Positions 60,472-64,000 of a stretch of 64,000 nt of DNA are shown piece by piece. Position 1 is the stretch's first letter. The number at the start of each line of letters is the position of its first letter. Source of the stretch: CAVUPF01 sp963777915 (GTDB lineage: Bacteria > Actinomycetota > Thermoleophilia > Solirubrobacterales > 70-9); assembly GCA_963777915.1 (NCBI GenBank), contig CAVZSH010000003.1, forward strand, positions 124,001-188,000, given 5' to 3'. Below the pieces are notes generated by a model that had not been told where the DNA came from, made no database searches, and saw nothing but the letters and a program-made list of their open reading frames with translations. The position numbers were made by a program, and so were the translations under genes.

Positions 60472-61413
60472 CTAACCGAGCTCGGTGCGCAGCACGCCGC
60501 GCTCGACAACAGCGCGAACGCCGCCGCCCAAGTCGAGCATCGCGGTGCCGGTGCGGCGCAGCGCCGCAACCTTCTCGGCATGGCGAGCCGCGCCCGCTAC
60601 CGGGCGACCAGCGGCCCGGTCGGCGAGCCGCTGCACAACGAGCCGGCGCAGCGCCGGCGGCAGCGCTGCGAGCCGCTCCAGCTCGATTGTGCCCCTTGCC
60701 GCTCCACCCGATCCGTCGACCTCGGCCGCGACGAGCGCGTCTAGTACGTCCGCCTCGTCGCGCAGCAGCTCCGCAGTGCGCAGCACGTTCGCCGCGGCGG
60801 CCGGATGGATCGCCGCCAGCGCGGGGATCAACCCCTGCCGCACGCGGTTGCGCGCGTAGGTGGACTCGGAGTTGGTTGCGTCGTCGCGCCAAGGGAGGCC
60901 CCTCTCCTCGCAATAGACGGTCGTCTGTGATCGGGTGAAAGCAAGCAGCGGCCGCGCCAGCCGCCCGTCGCGAGGGCGCATGCCCAGCAGCGCCCGGCGG
61001 CTCGGCGAAGAGGCGAGTCGGTAGAGGATTGTCTCGACCTGATCGTCGGCGGTGTGGCCTGTGACGATCGTCGCGTCTCGGGCCAGCGCCAGCCGCGCGG
61101 CCGCAGCGTAGCGGGTGTCGCGTGCCCACGACTGGAGGTTGCCGGGCCCCTCCGGGCGCCGCGGCCGCTCGACCACAAGCCGCGCCCCGAGCCGCTCGCA
61201 GAGCGCCGTGCAGTGACCCTCGTCCTCCATGGAGTCATCGCGCAGGCCGTAGTTGACGTGCAGCGCGGTGACCTCTTCGGGGCCCAGCGCCCGCACCGCC
61301 AGATCGAGGAGGCAGACCGAGTCCCGCCCGCCGGAGAGCATGGCGATCGAGGGCGTTCCCGTCGGTATCAGACCCCCGACCCGCACCTCTTCCAGCATGC
61401 GGTCGCTCTCCAT
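60472..61413 (-). CDS. tilS: tRNA(Ile)-lysidine synthase
   Basis: 313 aa, short class. PP-loop SGGRDSVCLLDLAVRALG, ALHVNYGLRDDSMEDEGHC and GHTADDQVETILYRLASSPS, the ATP and lysine-activation signatures. The C-terminal tRNA-recognition domain of longer TilS is partly missing, as in several Gram-positive forms. It changes C34 of tRNA-Ile(CAU) to lysidine. First gene of the tilS-hpt-ftsH run. Confidence 0.93.
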   Translation of the reverse strand: MESDRMLEEVRVGGLIPTGTPSIAMLSGGRDSVCLLDLAVRALGPEEVTALHVNYGLRDDSMEDEGHCTALCERLGARLVVERPRRPEGPGNLQSWARDTRYAAAARLALARDATIVTGHTADDQVETILYRLASSPSRRALLGMRPRDGRLARPLLAFTRSQTTVYCEERGLPWRDDATNSESTYARNRVRQGLIPALAAIHPAAAANVLRTAELLRDEADVLDALVAAEVDGSGGAARGTIELERLAALPPALRRLVVQRLADRAAGRPVAGAARHAEKVAALRRTGTAMLDLGGGVRAVVERGVLRTELG

Positions 61414-61455
61414 GACGCTGAGTGTAGGCGGGCCGCGGCCGAGGCTCGCGGGCGA

Positions 61456-62646
61456 TCAGGCCATAGCTCTGACCACGAACAGCGGGGTGGGAACGGGGAA
61501 CCCCTTCAGGCCCACCTCGCCGATCGGCTCGAACTCGAGTCCATCGCGCTCTTCGATCGTGTCGATCACTCGGTCGGTGACGAGCACCTCTCCCGCCTGG
61601 GCCCGGCTGACCACCCGGTGGGCGAGGTTGACCTGACCGCCGAAGTAATCCCCGTCGCGGTAGACAGCCTCGCCGAAGTGGATTCCGACGCGCGGCTGTG
61701 GGCGCTCCGAGAAGCGCGAGAGGAAGTCCACCGCCCACTCGGTGAGTGAGGCGGAGTCGGGCGAGACGACCATCACCTCATCGCCGATCGTCTTGACGAT
61801 CGTCGCCTCCGGGGGCAGCGTCATCTCGACCGTCTCGACGAAGCGCTCGACCAAGTCCAAAGCCTCCAGGTCTCCCTCTTCCTCTGTGTAACGGGTGAAG
61901 CCGGTGATATCGATGAAGCAGAGGGCGACCGCGACCTGCCCCAGCTCAGCCGCAACCCCTCCCAGCCCGCTCTCCATGTGGCCGACCACGTCCTGCTCGA
62001 GGAAGAAGCGCAGGTAGCGGGTGTGTAGGTACTCGGTGAGCGGAGCGGCGAGGGGCAGGATGTCGGATGCCAGCTCTCCCATCCCCTCGGCCATCTCCAG
62101 CTCCGGCACGGCGTCGCGGATCATCGGCTCGTGGACGTAGAGGTGGAACAGCCGCACCTCGGCGTCGGCGATGCGGCGCAACGACTGCACGTAAACGCGG
62201 ACCAACTGGAGAAAAGCGACAAGGGGGAAGCCGGCGGCGAGGACGCGGGCGCAGTGGCGCATGGCGGCGACGTCGTTCGGATTGAGCATTCGCTCCCCAC
62301 CGAGCGGGGTGCCGAGGATGAGGAGGATGCGCTCGATCAGCTCCGGCTCCAGGCCGGTCTCCTTGGCGACCTCCTCGAGCGTGGCTTGCTCGTCAGGCTC
62401 GGAGAACAGCTCCTCGGTGAAGCCGAAGGCGAGCCTTCCCTCACGGCCCGCCCTCTTTAGATCCTCCAGCGAATGCCCCCGCTCTCGCATCCGCGCCACG
62501 ACCCGCGCTTGCGCGGCCGCCGCCGCCGTCCAGCGCCCCCGCCTCACAGGAACTACCTTCTCGGCCGCCCAGCGCTTCAGCGTGCTGGCCGGGACGCCGG
62601 AGCGGCGGGCGGCCTCGCTCAGCGATATGCGCTCATCCGGGGCCAT
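61456..62646 (-). CDS. MerR-like HTH fused to class III adenylate cyclase
   Basis: 396 aa. Residues 5-75 resemble a MerR-type helix-turn-helix (SLSEAARRSGVPASTLKRWA). Residues 85-215 look like the actinobacterial adenylate-cyclase regulatory domain (MRHCARVLAAGFPLVAFLQL). Residues 240-390 are the cyclase: metal Asp246 (FIDITGFT) and Asp289 (TIGDEVMV), substrate-specifying Lys285 and Asp333 (pointing to ATP), transition-state Asn340 and Arg344. It should make cAMP; an N-terminal DNA-binding module on a cyclase is unusual. Single gene, upstream of tilS. Confidence 0.88.
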   Translation of the reverse strand: MAPDERISLSEAARRSGVPASTLKRWAAEKVVPVRRGRWTAAAAAQARVVARMRERGHSLEDLKRAGREGRLAFGFTEELFSEPDEQATLEEVAKETGLEPELIERILLILGTPLGGERMLNPNDVAAMRHCARVLAAGFPLVAFLQLVRVYVQSLRRIADAEVRLFHLYVHEPMIRDAVPELEMAEGMGELASDILPLAAPLTEYLHTRYLRFFLEQDVVGHMESGLGGVAAELGQVAVALCFIDITGFTRYTEEEGDLEALDLVERFVETVEMTLPPEATIVKTIGDEVMVVSPDSASLTEWAVDFLSRFSERPQPRVGIHFGEAVYRDGDYFGGQVNLAHRVVSRAQAGEVLVTDRVIDTIEERDGLEFEPIGEVGLKGFPVPTPLFVVRAMA

Positions 62647-62735
62647 CGACCGCTCGAGGCTAGCCGGACGCGGGGACTAACGGGGTTGAGCAGAGCGGAG
62701 CATGTCGCGACGGCTGGCAAGATGGTCCGCCGCCC

Positions 62736-63377
62736 ATGCCCAAGAGACTCCGCCCGACAGCTCCAATCGCCGCCGACGCGGTGCTGGTCGGCGATCCGGG
62801 CCGGGCGCTGTTGCTCGCCCAGGAGCTACTGGAGGAGCCGAAGATGTGCAACCACGCGCGCGGGCTGTGGGGGTACACGGGGCTGACCGCCGCCGCCCGG
62901 GAGCTGACGATCCAGGCGACCGGGATGGGTGGGCCGAGCGCGGCGATCGTGCTCGCCGACCTTGCCGAGCTGGGGATGAGACGGGCGGTGAGGGTCGGGA
63001 CCTGTGTGGCGATCGACCCCGCCCTCAAGACGGGCGAGCTGCTGCTCGCCACCGAAGCTCTGGCGCCCGGGGGGGCGGCCCTGCCCGACCCCGACCTGAG
63101 CGCGCGGCTGGAGCGAGAGCTGGGCGGGGAGGCAAGGGCGACGGCAATCGCCAGCCTCGACCGCCCACCGGCGGAGTCGGCGGCGGCGCCAGCCGGGGTG
63201 AGCGCCGCCGACCTGCAGACTGCGACGGTGCTATCCCGCTGCCGCACCCTGGGGATCGCCGCGGCGGCGATCCTGATCGTCGAGGAGGCGGCGCGCAGCA
63301 GACGCCTCGGCGACCTGGCGCTCGAACAGGCCGCGAAACGAGCGGGAGCGGCTGCCGCTCGTGCACTCTCAAGCTAA
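62736..63377 (+). CDS. Nucleoside-phosphorylase-superfamily protein
   Basis: 213 aa. The first half matches the PNP/UDP-phosphorylase core: DAVLVGDPGRALLLAQELLE, TGMGGPSAAIVLADLAELGM and AVRVGTCVAIDPALKTGELL (phosphate-binding Arg and Gly loop). The C-terminal half is shorter than usual (families run 230-290 aa) and the ribose-binding Glu region is replaced by GVSAADLQTATVLSRC. It may act on a modified nucleoside or have lost activity. Convergent with the coiled-coil gene, 2 bp between stops. Confidence 0.75.
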   Translation: MPKRLRPTAPIAADAVLVGDPGRALLLAQELLEEPKMCNHARGLWGYTGLTAAARELTIQATGMGGPSAAIVLADLAELGMRRAVRVGTCVAIDPALKTGELLLATEALAPGGAALPDPDLSARLERELGGEARATAIASLDRPPAESAAAPAGVSAADLQTATVLSRCRTLGIAAAAILIVEEAARSRRLGDLALEQAAKRAGAAAARALSS

Positions 63378-63379
63378 GG

Positions 63380-63706
63380 TCAAGGGTTAGTCTTGGCAGA
63401 TTTGACCATCCGGCGGCGGAGCTCGGCGAGCTCGCGGGAGGTCTCGTCGAGCTGTTCCTCTACCTCCTCCAAGCGCTGGGAGAAAGAGCGCAGACGGCGC
63501 TCGAGGCGCTCGACATCCCCGGCGGAGGGCAGGTTGAGGGCACTCAACGCGGCGTGCTGTGCCTCCAGCGCCTTCTCGCGGGCACCGAAAGCGGCAGCGA
63601 GGGCGTTCTCGAGCATCTGGCTGTCGAAGAGAGCCTGGGCGAGGTCGCCGATCGCCTGCTCGCTGCGGGCTTTGAGGCCCTCCTGCTCATCCTGCTCCGT
63701 GCTCAT
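63380..63706 (-). CDS. Short coiled-coil protein
   Basis: 108 aa from the ATG at 63706. The region about 45-98 is a coiled coil (GDVERLERRLRSFSQRLEEV, then QLDETSRELAELRRRM). N-terminal part is acidic and helical. Function unknown; the type resembles polyhydroxyalkanoate or cell-envelope coiled-coil accessory proteins but nothing specific. Confidence 0.65.
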   Translation of the reverse strand: MSTEQDEQEGLKARSEQAIGDLAQALFDSQMLENALAAAFGAREKALEAQHAALSALNLPSAGDVERLERRLRSFSQRLEEVEEQLDETSRELAELRRRMVKSAKTNP

Positions 63707-63784
63707 TGACCTGAGCTTAACGAGCGCATCCGGCACGGCTGAAATCCTCCACCCCGCCGGTATGGAACAAACGTTGATTAAGGC

Positions 63785-63831
63785 CTTGTTGGGAGGCGTC
63801 GCGACCCATTGCATGCCCCCATGCCAACAAG
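63785..63831 (+). other. Long-range stem in the leader of the right-edge gene
   Basis: CTTGTTGG (63785-63792) pairs perfectly with CCAACAAG (63824-63831). Between them GTCGCGAC and GCAT/ATGC can also pair. The whole region 63770-63913 ahead of the secreted-protein start has no gene on plus and may be a structured leader. Confidence 0.4.
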
Positions 63832-63913
63832 TAGCGTGGGCGAGCCTGTTTGGCGGGGAGAGAGCGGACACGGGTTACGCGATCCGTTACAGCGGGTACC
63901 GAGGCGCCCTGGG

Positions 63914-64000
63914 ATGAGACACAAGCTTGCACTGACCATCGCACTGGCCAGCTTTTGCGCCGTGACGGCGCTCGGCGCCGCCGTGGCCGGCGCCAGCGCC
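63914..64000 (+). CDS. Secreted protein, N-terminal fragment
   Basis: 29 codons up to the window edge: MRHKLALTIALASFCAVTAL followed by an Ala/Gly-rich stretch, a classical signal peptide with a probable cleavage site near AGASA. The mature protein is not visible. The leader upstream is long and foldable, as for peptidoglycan hydrolases (NlpC/P60 or Rpf) of actinobacteria, but that family is only a guess. Confidence 0.7.
   Translation, partial: MRHKLALTIALASFCAVTALGAAVAGASA

Noticed and set aside
63781..63913. ydaO (c-di-AMP) riboswitch
   Set aside because: Some 3' fragments look similar (CCGTTACAGC...ACCGAGGCG), but the central conserved blocks are not visible; recorded only as a foldable leader.

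Overview
The window is high-GC bacterial chromosome, densely coded, with most genes on the minus strand. Gene content points to a high-GC Gram-positive actinobacterium, most likely Thermoleophilia (Solirubrobacterales-like). The pointers are a MarP-type periplasmic protease, a predicted F420-dependent luciferase-like oxidoreductase, a cell-wall-binding-repeat protein, DisA next to CarD, the lysA-hom-thrC-thrB order, and frequent GTG/TTG starts. The taxonomic placement is inference from gene content. I see no phage, insertion sequence, CRISPR array or rRNA; one tRNA gene is present.

Layout. 1-5.4 kb: the start of an HxlR-type regulator with its operator, a MarP-like protease divergent from a penicillin-binding protein, a lipoprotein, an SRPBCC protein, a zinc-ribbon/FHA protein that seems to start at a non-canonical AUC, and a coiled-coil protein. 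5.4-15.3 kb: nitrogen and amino-acid synthesis: gltB with a readable promoter and no gltD beside it, a cupin, and lysA-hom-thrC-thrB, with four successive perfect hairpins between hom and thrC. 15.3-21.1 kb: a membrane-anchored Gly/Ser-rich protein behind an 18-bp palindrome, a CDF metal exporter, an acyl-CoA dehydrogenase, and an overlapping run of cell-wall-binding protein, small protein and MBL hydrolase. 21.2-27.1 kb: a lipid-catabolism block (alkyltransferase-like protein, LLM oxidoreductase, two paired acyl-CoA dehydrogenases, thiolase, divergent 3-hydroxyacyl-CoA dehydrogenase). A TGAnTGACTAGTCAnTCA-like operator appears to tie this block to the acyl-CoA dehydrogenase at 17.1 kb. 27-38 kb: a mixed stretch with a CorC/HlyC-type protein, a signal-less BtuF-like protein, a zinc-finger rhomboid, an ECF sigma factor with an overlapping small membrane protein, a PlsC-GpsA fusion, an extradiol dioxygenase coupled to a maleylacetate-reductase-like gene, a SHOCT membrane protein, tRNA-Thr(UGU) and a GNAT protein.

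38-61.4 kb: a long, nearly collinear minus-strand block, in transcription order tilS-hpt-ftsH-folP-folB-folK-coaX-dus-greA-lysS-clpC-disA-carD-ispD-ispF-cysS-rlmB-sigH. It mirrors the Bacillus subtilis tilS-to-sigH region, with local insertions (GST, aldo/keto reductase, PHP phosphatase, acyl-CoA synthetase, coiled-coil protein). It joins tRNA modification, purine salvage, folate, CoA and isoprenoid synthesis, proteolysis, c-di-AMP synthesis and a SigH-like sigma factor.

61.4-64 kb: a MerR-like/adenylate-cyclase fusion, a short nucleoside-phosphorylase-like protein, a coiled-coil protein, and the first 29 codons of a secreted protein behind a possibly structured leader.

No clearly new multi-gene system emerges. 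The best leads are the fusion proteins, the non-canonical start of the FHA gene, the shared beta-oxidation operator, the hom-thrC hairpin array and the structured sigH leader.
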